Part shown: in pieces, positions 33,980 to 46,640 of the stretch | How positions within the stretch are numbered: the first letter of the stretch is position 1 | Layout: each line of letters begins with the position of its first letter | Assembly: GCA_023053545.1 (NCBI GenBank) | Contig: JAKZAN010000002.1 | Coordinates: forward strand, 10,970,790 to 11,034,789 | Origin: Lepidurus packardi | Lineage: Eukaryota > Arthropoda > Branchiopoda > Notostraca > Triopsidae | Direction: 5' to 3' | DNA length: 64,000 nucleotides | Translations under genes and position numbers: made by a program | The notes under the pieces: generated by a model | Seen by the model: the letters and a program-made list of their open reading frames with translations, nothing else | What the model was told of the DNA's origin: nothing | Database searches by the model: none

Positions 33980-36900
33980 TTACTGCGTATAAAGGCTGGC
34001 AGCAAAAACGATGTCGCGTTTAATTGCAGTTGAGGCTTCTTCCATCTTCTGAGAAAGGGCAGGATCGCCAACGATTCGAGCGGCGCTGTAGACGTCCCGT
34101 AATGTCTCGTCTAAACGCTGTATACAACGTACAATCATGCCTTCCTGTACGTCTGTCAAACCCATAATCTCCGCAAAAGGCTAAGAAGAAAAACAAAGTC
34201 CATCATTATTACTATGTTTAAAAAAAAAGTTAAAATAAAGCTTCTACCATTCCGTTTGCCCATTCGTAAACAACTTGTGTTAGACCAAAGTTAAACTGGT
34301 CAACGTAGTCTCCAACAGCTTCTTTGATTCCACACTCAAATTGCATTTGACCAATACGTTCCGCTACTGATTTTATACGTTCGATGTTCTAAAAAGAAGA
34401 ACAGTCACCACATGATTGATCACAGGACTAAAGATGTAGCCTACCTTAATTAACGATGGGGTTAACTCAGGTTCGCTGACATTCCGTTGCTGAAATACAA
34501 GGCAAGACAACAGAGCTGCAATTTCTGCGGGAGCCACGTCCGTCAGTATATTTTCAAATACAAGTTCTGTAACCATGAGCTCGTGATTGCCCATCATACA
34601 TGCGACTTGGCCTTTCAGTTCCACTAATGAAAATAGGTTAGTACCGACGAAGCGTTATTCCTTTTTTTCAGTGTTTTGTTTTTTTATTTATTTTTATACC
34701 TGTTCCTGACTCACTGACGTACTTTAGTTTTTTCAAAACACTTAACTTCGATTGATAGTCGGGTAGCAACGTTAGGCTCTCTTCGGAGGTCTTGAATTCA
34801 AGCACTCGTAATTCTTCTTTAGATTGCATACGCCCGTAAGTCTGCTTCATCTGAAAGCAGAAAGAAGCTATGAGGTCTCCGATGTTCTCATGAAAATTAT
34901 AAAAATCATGTTTTACGTGAACATCAAAGTTTTGGCAGCGCAAACAGGCTGCTGACGTAAACTTAGCATAGCAACTTTCCATTTCTTGCACTCTTCCAGC
35001 CAATTCATAATCCCGAATCTTCAGATCCTTAACTGGGTTAATGCAAGGTGGGCAAACAACTGCCTGACATAGCTTATAAAGCTCGTCACTCGCATAAACG
35101 CAACTCTGACCTGGCGGATTCTCCCTGATAAGAGGTCACAAAACACGTTTTACAAACTTCCTGGGATATTTGCCAATGCATTACTTGAATCTGGGCACTT
35201 GGCGATTCTCCCAGTCTTTGACTATTTTGTCTACTTCTATCTTAATCGACACTTTAGTCACGTCAAGCACATCCAGCGACTTGACAGTAATTACATTGTG
35301 ACTGGGTTTTTCAAAATCTGGCGGGCATTCAATGGTGCCCCGCGCTAATGCAATCATGGAACGGTAGTCAAAAGACGAGTTATTTCCTTCAACGGCGTTC
35401 TTTGATGAAGCAGAGGTCAGGATCAACACGCGATAGAGCCGGTCCTTGTTTCGAGAATCCACAGAGAGCAACAACGCAAGCTTGAGCTGTCCGTTATGAT
35501 GAATGAGAAGTACACGTCCCGGACTTAGCTCTTTGACCATGTGGGGATGAGTTAGCAACAATTTCTATCCATAGCAGGCATTTAATAAGAATTCTTAATT
35601 TGCTTTTAAGGCAATGATTGCAACGAACTTGCAAAGATTCTTTCAATTCCAAGTAACGTTGCGTGTGTAGATAAAATTCTTCTATGTCAGTGCAACTGGT
35701 GCATTCGAGATGAGGCAAATTCTGTACTTCCTCTCGCAGGTGCTTCAGTTTATCTTGTAACGTGGATACCTGAGCCTGCTGGTGGAATTCTCCAAACGCT
35801 TTTTTCATGACGTCTTCAACTCTTAGCCCTTCCACACGCAGTAAGTTGAGAATCATAGAATATGTAATGCGAAACTGCGATTCGAGCTTCTGCGGCTTGC
35901 CTGAACGAAAAAAGTTTAATACGGAAATAACAATATTTCGTATAATTCTATAGTATTTTCTATTATTATTTTGTTCTTTTTATTTTTAGTCGTTTAGTAT
36001 TTCGAATATTTCGTATTTCTGTTTTTAATACAGAAGTTTCACATTAATATTTTCTGTTTTCTATTCAAACTTAATATTTCATATCGGAATTATTCAACAT
36101 CGAAATATTTCATGTTAATATTTAATATTAAAATTTAGACTAGTATTGAATTTAGAATAAGAAAAAAAAATCGGTTGATAAACTTACCTAACATCATAGA
36201 ATTTAGTTCTCCTGACTCTGGCACGCTCGTTTTGCAAAGAATGATGACCGTGCCTGTTGAATCCAAACCTCGACGCCCAGCTCGACCCGCCATTTGAATG
36301 TACTCTGCTGGCTTAAGGTTCCGGAATTCCGTGCCGTCGTGTTTTCGAATGGAATCAAACACGACAGTGCGAGCTGGCATATTAACTCCCATGGCAAAAG
36401 TTTCTGTCGCGAACAGCAACTAATAGTTCAAATAGAGTTTAGTTCACAGTATAGATAGCTGCTAAATATCTAAATCCACGGACTAATACCTTAACCAAGC
36501 CTGCCTGGAAAAGCATTTCGACCACTTCCTTGAGTATAGGCAAAATTCCGCTATGGTGAACTCCAATACCCCTTTTCAGTAAATCTCGCATGTGAACCAC
36601 CTTTAAGTGGACACAAATAAGACATCTTAGACAGATTGGCTACAAAAGCAAACTGGAAATGGAATCCTACTTGCGGTAGGCGCTGATCCGAGTTTTTCAG
36701 CCTGGATATGCATTTCAAGAAAAATTGGTGAACACGCCCCTTTTCTTCCGCCGTACACAAGTCCAGAGATGAGAGCAAAGACGCATTTTGATCACAACGA
36801 TTCCGCGACAAGGTAAAAGCTACTACAGGTAGTTTCTTCTCTTTACCCAGATAATCGATCAAAGAATTCCAAAGCGTTTTATCTTGATTGGGACCCCAGT

Positions 36901-38940
36901 GCGTAGTGTGTTTTCCGCCAGTGTTAGGTACCGGTTTTTTCTCAATTTTGCCGCCTTTAACAGGTAAAGCACCACCTTTGCCATGCTGGTTTGTGGGCAC
37001 AGTTGTGGCGGGTGTTTTTTCTTTTGGTTTTTTGGCATCCATAGCCTGCGTATATCTAAGTAGAAGAATTCGTTAGCACGCTTATAAGAAATTAGGTAGA
37101 ATTTACCCCTTTTGAATAAAGTTGCCATGCGCATCAACGATCAGAAAGAGTTGCTCTTTAGTTTTAGCGCTTGTGCCAGTATACAAGGAATGCTCCAAAG
37201 GTACTGGACGTTTGGGCGTACTTATCACATACATGTGCCTTCCTTTGATGCGACCAACCCAAGATGCGAATTCGAGCGTGTTAGGAACAGTGGCGCTGAG
37301 CATTACTATATGAACATGGGCTGGTAGTAGAATAAGTACTTCTTCCCATACAACTCCTCTCTGAAAGTAGCGTAAGCAAGTAATTAAATCTTTTTTTTAA
37401 ACAATCTCCAAGCTGAGAAGCCCTACTTCAGCGTCATTGATGTAGTGAACTTCATCAAAAATAACCCATTCCAAGTCGCGAGTAATGTCCGAACCGTTGT
37501 AAAGCATGGACCGTAAAATTTCCGTTGTCATGATCAGGCAACTGGCTTTGGTGTTTATTTGCACGTCCCCAGTAAGCAAGCCCACATCTTGGAAAGTGGT
37601 TTTAAAATCTCGAAATTTTTGGTTCGATAGAGCCTTTATAGGAGACGTATAAATGGCCCTGAAAAGAAATTAAATTAAAGTTAAGAACAAAAAAGAGACA
37701 TTTTTGCCATCGTTACTGACTTTGTCATGTGCTTCTGTGACAATGCAATAGCGTACTCGGCAATGACTGTTTTGCCAGCTGAAGTATGAGCCGCTATAAA
37801 CACGTCTTCTGCTTGCTCAAGATGTATGATTGCCTAATCAACTTTTAATTTGGCTATCAAAATCAAGCAAAAGAAGGAGAGTACTTGTTTTTGAAAAGTA
37901 TCTAATTCAAAAGGCCAAGTGAAGGCTGGATGGGGAACTTTAGTCTCAAAATCGACTACCGGTTGGGAAATATCAATTCTAGTGGCCCATTCGGTGTTCC
38001 GGGAGAGTTTTTCTTGAGTGGATACAGCTCCGCTTATCATAAGAACAGACGGGTCCGAAAGCTAAAATAAAACAGGACTCAATTGTAAGACATACTAAAT
38101 AGCAAGGCTTTACAGGCGGAATGACGCTTTCGTCTATAATAAAATCTGAAGTTTGGTCGGATAAAATCTTTTCTTTCTGAAGATCTTCGGGGTTAACTTG
38201 GTTCGTTACTGTTCCCCCTTCCACTTCCACCTCTTTTTCAACGTCAGCTTGTTTGATATCATCTGGCTTCGAGTCAAAATCTATTCCATGCTCAAACCCA
38301 GGTGGTGTTGTAAGTAAATCTATGAAAAAAGACACAAACTTAGACGTAATAATTCAGGTTTCTTTTAGGGGGAACAAAAAATTACTCGTCTCAAAATCTA
38401 GAAGATCGGTTTCAAGTGTCTGCAAGTCTTCTACTGTTGGTTCTACCATCCCTCCTGGCCAAAAAGGCACATTATTCACACTTCCTCTAACCCACTCGTC
38501 CGGAGGACCAGGAGCTCTTTGGAGTGACATGGAATTTTGGGAATTTAAGCCAGCATGAGGTAAGGCGACTTCTTTGTACCCAACAACTTCCCCACTGAGC
38601 GGATCTCTCTCAACCTAACATATTTCCAATATTGGGAAAGGTGAATTTAGTAAAGACTGCACGCATGAAGGTATTTGGTTTTTGGTATGCAGAGTCAGTC
38701 ATCAGAGAAGCTATAGAAGTTTAGACGTTTCGCTTTCATCAGTACTAGTAGTACCTGTAATTTAGTGGGGACTTGACAGATTTCTGCGAAATACAGATTG
38801 TCGATAGACGGTTCTCTATGCCAAAACTTCTGAGCATGGTCAATATCATGTATTGGCAACTTTTCGAGCCGAAACAGAAAATCTTCCAATTCATCTTCGA
38901 TTGATGGTACAATAGGCGGTAAACCACAGTTCCAAGCCAT
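33980..38940 (-). CDS. SKIV2L: Ski2-type exosome RNA helicase (SKIV2L, fly twister), 1240 aa
   Basis: ATP-dependent 3'-5' RNA helicase of the cytoplasmic Ski complex (with TTC37/Ski3 and WDR61/Ski8), which unwinds mRNA into the exosome. Sixteen exons in coding order: 38940-38755, 38614-38386, 38319-38114, 38061-37885, 37833-37721, 37658-37427, 37360-37107, 37055-36671, 36600-36490, 36419-36188, 35900-35629, 35564-35185, 35124-34700, 34623-34445, 34388-34248, 34180-33980. Every phase agrees. Visible motifs: motif I TSAGKT near residue 283, motif II DEVH near 372, motif III SAT after it, [16 protein letters not shown] near 633, and motif [12 protein letters not shown] near 673. The C-terminus ends [17 protein letters not shown] ([13 protein letters not shown]), as in animals. 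The insertion (arch) and DSHCT-like C-terminal domains are present. Length is close to human (about 1246). Two donors needed care (after ACAAA at 37721, and the ATATACGCAG acceptor region at 37055). An upstream in-frame extension exists, but the family N-terminus starts at this Met. Confidence 0.97.
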
Positions 38941-39957
38941 TATTCCTTTTCTGCAAAAACAATTAATTAAAAAGTAAAAACTCATGCATTTTATTGCAAT
39001 ATCACTAACTACTGCCTTATACAAACTGGTTAAACTTATTACGTATAAGATGCCAGTGATCTGTTGATGTGTTGATTGAGCTATGCAAAAACAAGAAGAA
39101 AAGCATGCGGAGTGAAGAGCAGTAAAGTACTTGTAAAGATGTTCCGCAGATGGTGCTAATGTCAGTAATGAAACGTGACTATATCCAAGTATTGTACAAT
39201 CTCTATACTTACAATAATTTCGTTCAGAAAAGTAAGTAACATATGTACCGTCTATATATTTAGCAATATTTTTCGCATAAGATAAAATAAATACCATACA
39301 AAAATAAATCCACATAACAAAGTATGTTTCAGTACTTTGCATTGCTGCTTATCGATTCCAATTGCTAGCTGAAATCTGTTGAAGAACTTGACAAAAAAAT
39401 AATCCTTTTATAGCAGTCTGAACAGACTTGCCGATGGGTAATTTGCTCGCTTTTGTTTGAAGTTTATTGAATTCCCTTGCTATCAAATGAACTTAAACTA
39501 TAAATAATTAACTGTTTGAAAGTCGCGAACTTAATCTTTCATTTGGTAGTTAAAAGAAAACATAAAAATGACAAGCACAACAAAAGGCAAACAATATCAA
39601 CACAACTTTTTGCTTCTTTTTCGCTCTGTTCATAGTTCCCCCGCTAGTTTCCAAGTTAATCACCTTCAATGTCCTTGGTATTTCAGTTCATTCCATTTAG
39701 ACCGTTTTAGTTAAATCTTCCTTCTTTATCTCGCGTTCTCTATAATCATAAAAGAACATTTACTCCTGTTTTCTCAAGAAAAAAATTAAAGCACTGATAT
39801 ATGAACGTTTATATTGTATCTTGTAACTATTCTTAATTCTTTAATAACTTAGTTATTGTCATGTCTAGTCCCGTTGGTTAAAACCAGAAAAACACTCATG
39901 TAAGCTCCTTCGAAAGGTTTCTGTTATAAAATCGTGAAATTAGCATATTTCGCAAGA
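38941..39957. other. intergenic upstream of SKIV2L
   Basis: Contains the SKIV2L 5' region. AT-rich, no gene seen. Confidence 0.55.
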
Positions 39958-40905
39958 ACATGAAAACGTGTTCGGACAAGTTCAAGAGAACGAATTCACA
40001 AATTTGTTGCCGCTGAACGGATGTGCACCCTGAAGCATCCCTATTGAAACGCCAATTGCTTCCCAGCAAGCAGTCAGTGCAGACGTGCTTTTCTCCAGCG
40101 ATGTGTTTTAAGCTGGTATAGCGATGTTATAAAGCTAGTAGTTAAGCTTATAACATAGAAAGTTCAACATTGCCAATCGGATTGTGTTATCTTCGAAAAC
40201 CTCGAAACAATTCAAGTGCGCGTTTAAAGTGTGGAGTTTGGCAAAAGGCTGGTTAGGCCTACGCCACTAGAAGAACGAAAAAACCTTTTGGTGTCAAGAA
40301 TGCAGTCTGCTTCATCCCTGCCTTACATCATCTTTCGCAGTGGACAGATTTACAACTTTAATCTGCTAAGCTAAGCCAAAGTCAACTTTTGGAAGTAGGA
40401 GTGTTCGCGAGATCAATGTAAGAGATAACCTTTTTCTTTCCCCAAGTCGTTTAGATTTTAACTCGTTTCTAGAAATTTCTGACTTTTTCTACTTTGCGCT
40501 TCGTTGCAGGACTTTGCGTAAGGTTGATCGACTAAAGTGGTTGGAAGGTGGCGAAAAGGGGTGGAAGAGGGCAATTGGGGTGGCGAAGTTCATACGATGT
40601 CCCGAAGCGAAAAAAAAGAAGCGAGGACGACTTGGTCAACGTCTCAAACGTGTGAAACTTGTGTAATTGTTTTTTATCTGGCACCGGAAGTCTAGAAACT
40701 CGACTCTGGACAAGACCTTCTCAAAAGTGAAGTGACTTTTCATACATTTTGTCTTTTCACACTCGTTTTGGGGAGCAACCACGCAACCCCTCACCAAGAG
40801 GTCAACATCTCCTTACGAACCTGATTTCAATTGAAAGGCCTTGGGGAGCTTGGGAGGGATGGTAGTAATACTTCAAATGTACATTTATAATACTCATTCT
40901 TTCTA
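39958..40905. repeat. dispersed repeat B, copy 1
   Basis: Shares long stretches, in the same order, with 43889-45597: GAACGGATGTGCACCCTGAA, AATTCAAGTGCGCGTTTAAA, AGGCCTACGCCA, AGCCAAAGTCAACTTTT, and TACATTTATAA near the end. No open frame of transposase type was seen. It is the shorter copy and lacks a central part present in copy 2. Confidence 0.8.
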
Positions 40906-42643
40906 GTCTAAGCAAAGCAAATAGAAGCCTCCGGGAAAAAGAGGTATCGCATTTTCATGTCAATCCTTGAAAAGTCGCGTTGCATCCTTGGGTCATCGAA
41001 AATTTTGGACAAAAACACATGACGTTGCATGTTTTCTTTTGTTTGTTTTTTAGATACATGTTTTTATCCATCGACTCTTCCACGATTCTCCGAGGTATTT
41101 CCATGTCTATCTATGACTTACCCATAGAGTTTTCACACAACTTTCCATTGAATGTTCTATGACTTATAAGGGGTGTCGCGAGGGTTTCGTTTTTTTTTTA
41201 TGGGTGGAGCCCTTAATTTTATCGACTGTAGTTGACGGTTTTACCGACTGTACTATGATAATTTTTTACCGACTGTTGGTTTTGAAACTGTAGTAGAACA
41301 TGCAAGTTTTAACGTTACGAGTTTTATTGGATAGCTCTCGTTCTTCAAATTCCGGTTACAAAAATGTTTTCCTCTTTTTCTTCTTTCTAGAATGGTGGCT
41401 TCTTCCTTCATCAACCACTTTCGAACTCCCGTAAGATACTGGGTAGAATTTCTCCTCGTGCTTCAAACGTTAATCACAACTCCGACCTATTCAGACCAAG
41501 GAAGTGGGAAAAATACGTCTTGAAACTTACTTCCTGGCGTACGATTCATCTTTACTCAACTAAGGAAAGAAACGGGAGAGGAAAAAATTCAAAATCATGG
41601 AACTCAAGATTGAGGATGGCGGAATTCAAGAAGTCAATAATACAGATAGCGAAGTTGAAGATTCAAGATCGCGAAATTCAAGAACCAAGATTAACGATTG
41701 CGTAATTCAAGAACTCAAGATTCGAGATCGCGGAATTCAAAATTCAAGAACTCAAGATTCTTCTAGGTCCTCGACTTCACTTTTCCTACTTGAAAATCTC
41801 TTTAAGAGGTTGAATTACTCTTCCCTTCTGTCATCTAAAGCCGGTGGTGTTGCGCACTCCTGTTGGGTGTTGGTTAAGGCGTTCGTGGCTTTTTGGTCGA
41901 TATTTTGGATTTATTGGGTTCAGTTCGGTTTTGCGTAGGATCAGTTCGTTAGATCTCAGTCGATTTGTCACGTTTGATTGGCTAGTTAAGTTTAGATCAG
42001 TGTACAATCGTACACAGTAACCCAGGTGGTACCCGAAGAAACCCCTGCCTTCGAGCAGACAATACCATCCAATCTTGGTCGGCGGGACCCATAGCCATGC
42101 CAAGGTAAAGGTAATTAAAAATGCGAGAACATGGGATAAATAAACTACCCAACGCAGTGCCCAATCTTGTTGCCCGTTACTAATATCCTCTGTAGGCGCT
42201 TGCCACCACTTTGCGTAGACGACGGAATTAGATCAATTACAACAGGCTTCATAGCAAGGAGTGGGAGAACTATTTCGAGCCTAAATGTAAGACTTTTCGT
42301 ATTCCGTTTAAGCGTGAGTGTTTGTGGAGATTCGTGCGTGCGGTAAACTTTCTGTAGGACTTTTTCTGAATTCTTACAATGTGGATTGCTTCACTTGCGG
42401 ACGATCGGACGCACACGTTTTGGAAAGCAGGTCTTGTTTAATTTTATTTTCTTAATTGTTACTGAAAGTTTTATGGGTGTTACTCTGTTCGTCATTAGTT
42501 TTTTTCATCACTGACGGAGGATGTGAAACGGGATACGGAGCCAAAGAAACAACTACAGCTATGTATTGACAAATTGCGTCGCCAGCTGGAAGTCTTGAAA
42601 ATGACTCGGAGGGATTCAAGTGTGCGCTCATAATTCTAAAATT
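40906..42643. other. intergenic with a low-complexity AAGATT/GGAATTC repeat
   Basis: About 41575-41770 is a degenerate array of CGGAATTCAAGAACTCAAGA-type units. It creates repetitive open frames that are unlikely to be proteins. No gene otherwise. Confidence 0.55.
41575..41770. repeat. degenerate CAAGATT/GGAATTCAAGAA array
   Basis: AATTCAAGAACTCAAGATT and close variants recur about every 20-35 bases. Translations are Glu/Ile/Gln/Arg repeats without family features. Confidence 0.7.
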
Positions 42644-43411
42644 ATGCAAATGAGATGTTTTGCTTCTACCCGGAATTCCTTATTTGCTTATTTGTTGTAC
42701 CCAAAATGTTCCGCCGTAAAATCTAGTTCCCAAAAGTGTTCTTTTTGTGGTATAATTTGAAATAAAATGGAAAATTTGTGGAAATTTGTGCGACATTTTT
42801 CAAAACATCCGCTAAAAGGGGTGGTGCTTCTACAAAACGAGGAACCCTATTGGTGGATTGGACCAAAAGGGGGGCGTGGCTCTTTTTCGAGCTGGAAAAG
42901 CGTTTTCTGGGCTTTTTTCCATAAGGATCCCTGCACGATCAAGGGGGTACCCTTGAAAAATCGTCAAAAATTGAGAGCCTCGCCCCTTTCCCCTGTTCCC
43001 AACTCCCCTGCTCGGTTTCCTATCCACGATATTCGAGCTCGTAATGCCGAAGCATCACAATTTCGAATATGGGAATAGGAACCTTGCCGGGAAGGCATAT
43101 GGTACAGGGAAAGGGAGCCATTAAATATTTCGTTTTTTCGACGAAATAAAGTGCCTCGACCGGGAATCGAATCGAGGACCTTTGGGTTCCCAGTCGTGCG
43201 TGTTATCCACGCGGTCATGGGCTTATATTTGAAACATGTTGAAACTTCTATAAGTATAATGTATGGACTCAGACACTGTACAGTGTGAGGATAGCATCCT
43301 TCTTTTGTTCGATTTATAGAAATTTGACGGTTCGCCCATTGCCCATTGACTTGTATTCCCTAGAAGTTTGCATTGTATTTATTTCTTTGTATTATATTTA
43401 AAAGTTAATGC
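42644..43411. repeat. dispersed repeat A, copy 1 (with tRNA-like part)
   Basis: About 760 bases similar to 47542-48297 throughout: TGCAAATGAGATGTTTTGCT at the left end, GGATCCCTGCACGATCAAGG and TTGAAAAATCGTCAAAAATT in the middle, CGAAATAAAGTGC before the tRNA-like part. Probably a non-autonomous mobile element. Ends are estimated from where similarity fades. Confidence 0.85.
43151..43222 (-). repeat. tRNA-like segment inside repeat A copy 1 (not a working tRNA)
   Basis: On the - strand it has a TGACCGCGTGG A-box-like part and GATTCGATTCC as B box. The acceptor arms do not pair and the T stem is mismatched, so it reads as a tRNA-derived piece of a SINE-like repeat. Confidence 0.55.
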
Positions 43412-43888
43412 AAGCCTGGCGAATATATATAGTTATATATATATTTTTTTTGTTGAAATTGAACTTCTCTGGGTTTTGGTGGGCGTGGTTCGGGTGCATT
43501 GTGGGGCCTGTGGAGGATGGTGCATTGAGGCCAGCAGGAAAAGGGCGTTATATTCGGGTGTGGTGATGAAGAGGCGGAGTAAGTTTTGACTTCTAATTTT
43601 TGTAATTCTTTATACTAGTGTTGTTGTTTTTATTCAAATAGGCTATCCATTGGATCCCCTGCGTTATTACTTAACAACATTTCAATGACATTGTGCCTTT
43701 ATGTTGTTAAACGCCGTCCATTAGAAGAAAGCGAAGACATAAGAAGTGTCTCGGTTCTGGCCCTCGACCCACGTCGTAGTAGAATTCGCCAGAAGTTTCG
43801 GTTTGGGAAGCCGTTCTCTGATTCGCTACCATGGATTGACGAACCCGAACCGAAGCTGCGTATCACTGCATGTGTTTTTCTTATAAAC

Positions 43889-45597
43889 ATCAAACCGTGT
43901 CCGGATAGTTTCAAGAGAACGACTCCACAAGTTTGTTGCCTTTGAACGGATGTGCACCCTGAAGAAACCCTATAACGTCAGTTGCTCCCTAGCAAGCAAT
44001 CAGTGCAGACTTGGTTTTCTCCAGCGACCTTGTGAAAGTTAGTAGTGAGTTTATAGTTAAACATTACCAAGCATGTTGAACATTAACAATCGGATTAAGC
44101 GTTATCTTCGCAAACATTAAGAATTGGATCTTCCAAAACCTGGAGTCAATTCAAGTGCGCGTTTAAAGTGTTAAGTGTGGTGTTCGGCAAAACTCTGGTC
44201 AGGCCTACGCCAGTAAACAAAAAATGTGTTGGTGTTAAGTGTGCTCTCTACTTCATCCCTGCCTTACATCATCCTTCGACGTCGACAGAATTTGCAACTT
44301 TAATCTGCTAAGCTGATATTCTGCTACTTGGAGGTAGCTACTTACCTTCTGTGGGAACCAGGAGAACCAGAAGGAACAGGTATGCCAGGAGTTAAAGTGT
44401 TGTTGGCCGGTAAGGTCTTTTGCCGCAACTTTTAATTTCCTGGGCGGCGAAAAGTCTTTGTTGTTGCCATTCATTAGGTCTTTAATGGTAACAACGAAGC
44501 TTTTCTATGGTTAACGGGTGGTCAACGGTTTGGGGAGCCTCTACTGAAGAACGCAGCCCAGGCAGGGATGGAAGTTTCGCCCATTTGCCTGATCCTTGGG
44601 ATCAGGCAATTTCTTCATGCCCCTTTCTTCAAATCCCGGTGTATTCAAGAGCGAAAAGTGCAGATGGAAGTTTCTTCTGTGGAAGTTTCGCCCATTTGCC
44701 TGATCTTCGGGATTCCTTCATGCCCCTTCTTCAAATCCCAGTGTTTCCAAGAGTGAAAAGTGCCGCGATAGACCGTTCTTCGGGTTGGTCCCTTGGTGAG
44801 CTTTCTTCGCATTCAGCGGTGTTTCCAAGATTGCCTGCGAAGCCAAAGTCAACTTTTGTAAGTCGGAGTGTTCGCGAGGTCGAGGTAAAAGATAATCTTT
44901 TTCTTTCCCATGTAGTTTAGATTTTGATTCGTTTGTAAACATACTTACTTTTTACTACTTACTTTTTTCTACTTTACGTTTCGTTGCAGGATCTTTGGTA
45001 ACGTTAATCGACTAAAGTGGGTGGAAGGTGGCGAAAGGGGGAGGACAACTGGGTGTTGCGACGTTCATACGATGTCTCGAACCGGAAATGCAGAAGTGAG
45101 GTCGACTTGACGAACGTCTCAAACGTGTGCAACTTGGTGTTGTTGTTTTTTATTTGTCTGTCGGAAGTCTACAGACACAAAACTCGGCAAGTTTTTCTCC
45201 TTCTCCATAGCTTTCACATGTTCTATGCAATTTGTGTTGTTGTTTTTTATGTGTTACCGGAAGTCTACAAACGCGAATCAGGACAAGTTTGATCCTTTTC
45301 ATACGTTTTGCGTTTTCACTCTTTTTGGGAGCCTTCCTCTGCGGATGTGTTTGTTCACACGTATTTGTAAGTTTTAAACATTTTGTTTATGAATTGATTT
45401 CATGCGTACTGATATTTTTCCCTTTTCTTCTAGTTTTCGGTGGCGAAATGAAGGGGAAGAGGAAGTAATCCTGTGCCAGGAGGTCAACTTCTAACGAATC
45501 CGATTTCAGTTTAAAGTTCATGGGGAGCTTCGAAGTGATTGTTGTAGCACTTTAATTTACATTTATAAGTTTTTACTACTCATTGTTTCTTTCAGGC
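43889..45597. repeat. dispersed repeat B, copy 2
   Basis: Longer copy of the family at 39958-40905, running straight into the 80-base minisatellite. It contains an internal duplication of about 105 bases around 44565-44760 (GGAAGTTTCGCCCATTTGCC twice). The open frames in it are repetitive and without family features. Confidence 0.8.
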
Positions 45598-45602
45598 GAG
45601 CA

Positions 45603-46640
45603 TCGTTGAGGTCTTCACTATGGCGGTGGCTAACCTTAGACAGCAGTGGCGGTCTTTGGCGGGCAACTTCTATTGAAAACATCGTTGGAGGTTTTCATTA
45701 GGGCGGTGGCTAACCATAGACAGCAGTGGCGGTCTTTGGCGGGCAATTCCTTTTGAAAACATCGTTGGAGGTTTTCAATAGGGTGGTGGCTAACCTTAGA
45801 CAGCAGTGGCGGTCTTTGGCGGACAATTCATGATGAAGATATCGTTGGGTGGTTTTCATTGTGATGGTGGCTAACCTAAGACAGCAGTGGCGGTCTTTGG
45901 CGGGCAATTCTTTTTGAAAACATCGTTGGAGGTTTTCATTAGGGCGGTGGCCAACCATAGACAGCAGTGGCGGTCTTTGGCGGGCAACTTCTATTGAAAA
46001 CATCGTTGGAGGTTTTCATTAGGGCGGTGGCCAACCATAGACAGCAGTGGCGGTCTTTGGCGGGCAACTTCTATTGAAAACATCCTTGGAGGTTTTCATT
46101 AGGGCGGTGGCTAACCATAGACAGCAGTGGCGGTCTTTGGCGGGCAATTCTTTTTGAAAACATCGTTGGAGGTTTTCATTAGGGCGGTGGCCAACCATAG
46201 ACAGCAGTGGCGGTCTTTGGCGGGCAACTTCTATTGAAAACATCCTTGGAGGTTTTCATTAGGGCGGTGGCTAACCATAGACAGCAGTGGCGGTCTTTGG
46301 CGGGCAATTCTTTTTGAAAACATCGTTGGAGGTTTTCATTAGGGCGGTGGCTAACCATAGACAGCAGTGGCGGTCTTTGGCGGGCAACTTCTATTGAAAA
46401 CAGCCTTGGAGGTTTTCATTAGGGCGGTGGCTAACCATAGACAGCAGTGGCGGTCTTTGGCGGGCAATTCCTTTTGAAAACATCGTTGGAGGTTTTCATT
46501 AGGGCGGTGCTAACCATAGACAACAGTGGCGGTCTTTGGCGGGCAATTCCTTTTGAAAACATCGTTGGAGGTTTTCAATAGGGCGGTGGCTAACCATAGA
46601 CAGCAGTGGCGGTCTTTGGCGTGCAGTTCGAACGTTAATT
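45603..46640. repeat. 80-base minisatellite, about 13 units
   Basis: Unit GAGGTTTTCATTAGGGCGGT then GGCTAACCATAGACAGCAGT then GGCGGTCTTTGGCGGGCAA then a variable part and GAAAACATCGTTG. Units differ in the segment after GGGCAA: CTTCTATTG or TTC(T/C)TTTTG. From about 45970 to 46450 the two kinds alternate, giving a 160-base higher-order period. The - strand open frames through it (AKDRHCCLRLAT repeats) come from the periodicity and are not genes. Confidence 0.95.

Noticed and set aside
36551..37327. Open frames on both strands across 36.5-37.3 kb as separate genes
   Set aside because: They are exons 7-9 of SKIV2L and their shadows; the spliced product matches the helicase in order.
38941..39342. 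Longer N-terminus for SKIV2L by the upstream in-frame extension
   Set aside because: The added part is hydrophobic and unlike the family. The Met at 38940 gives the expected length and N-terminal pattern.
41520..41938. Open frames with Arg/Asp/Ile/Gln repeats (ELKIEDGGIQE type)
   Set aside because: They come from a degenerate AATTCAAGA-type simple repeat; two frames are equally open.
43151..43222. tRNA gene on the - strand (and the one at 48030-48107)
   Set aside because: The B boxes are good, but the acceptor stems do not pair and the T stems are mismatched. Both lie inside dispersed repeat A.
45710..46243. Long - strand open frames with AKDRHCCLRLAT repeats
   Set aside because: They are the translated 80-base minisatellite. 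Their openness follows from the repeat, and there is no family similarity or gene structure.
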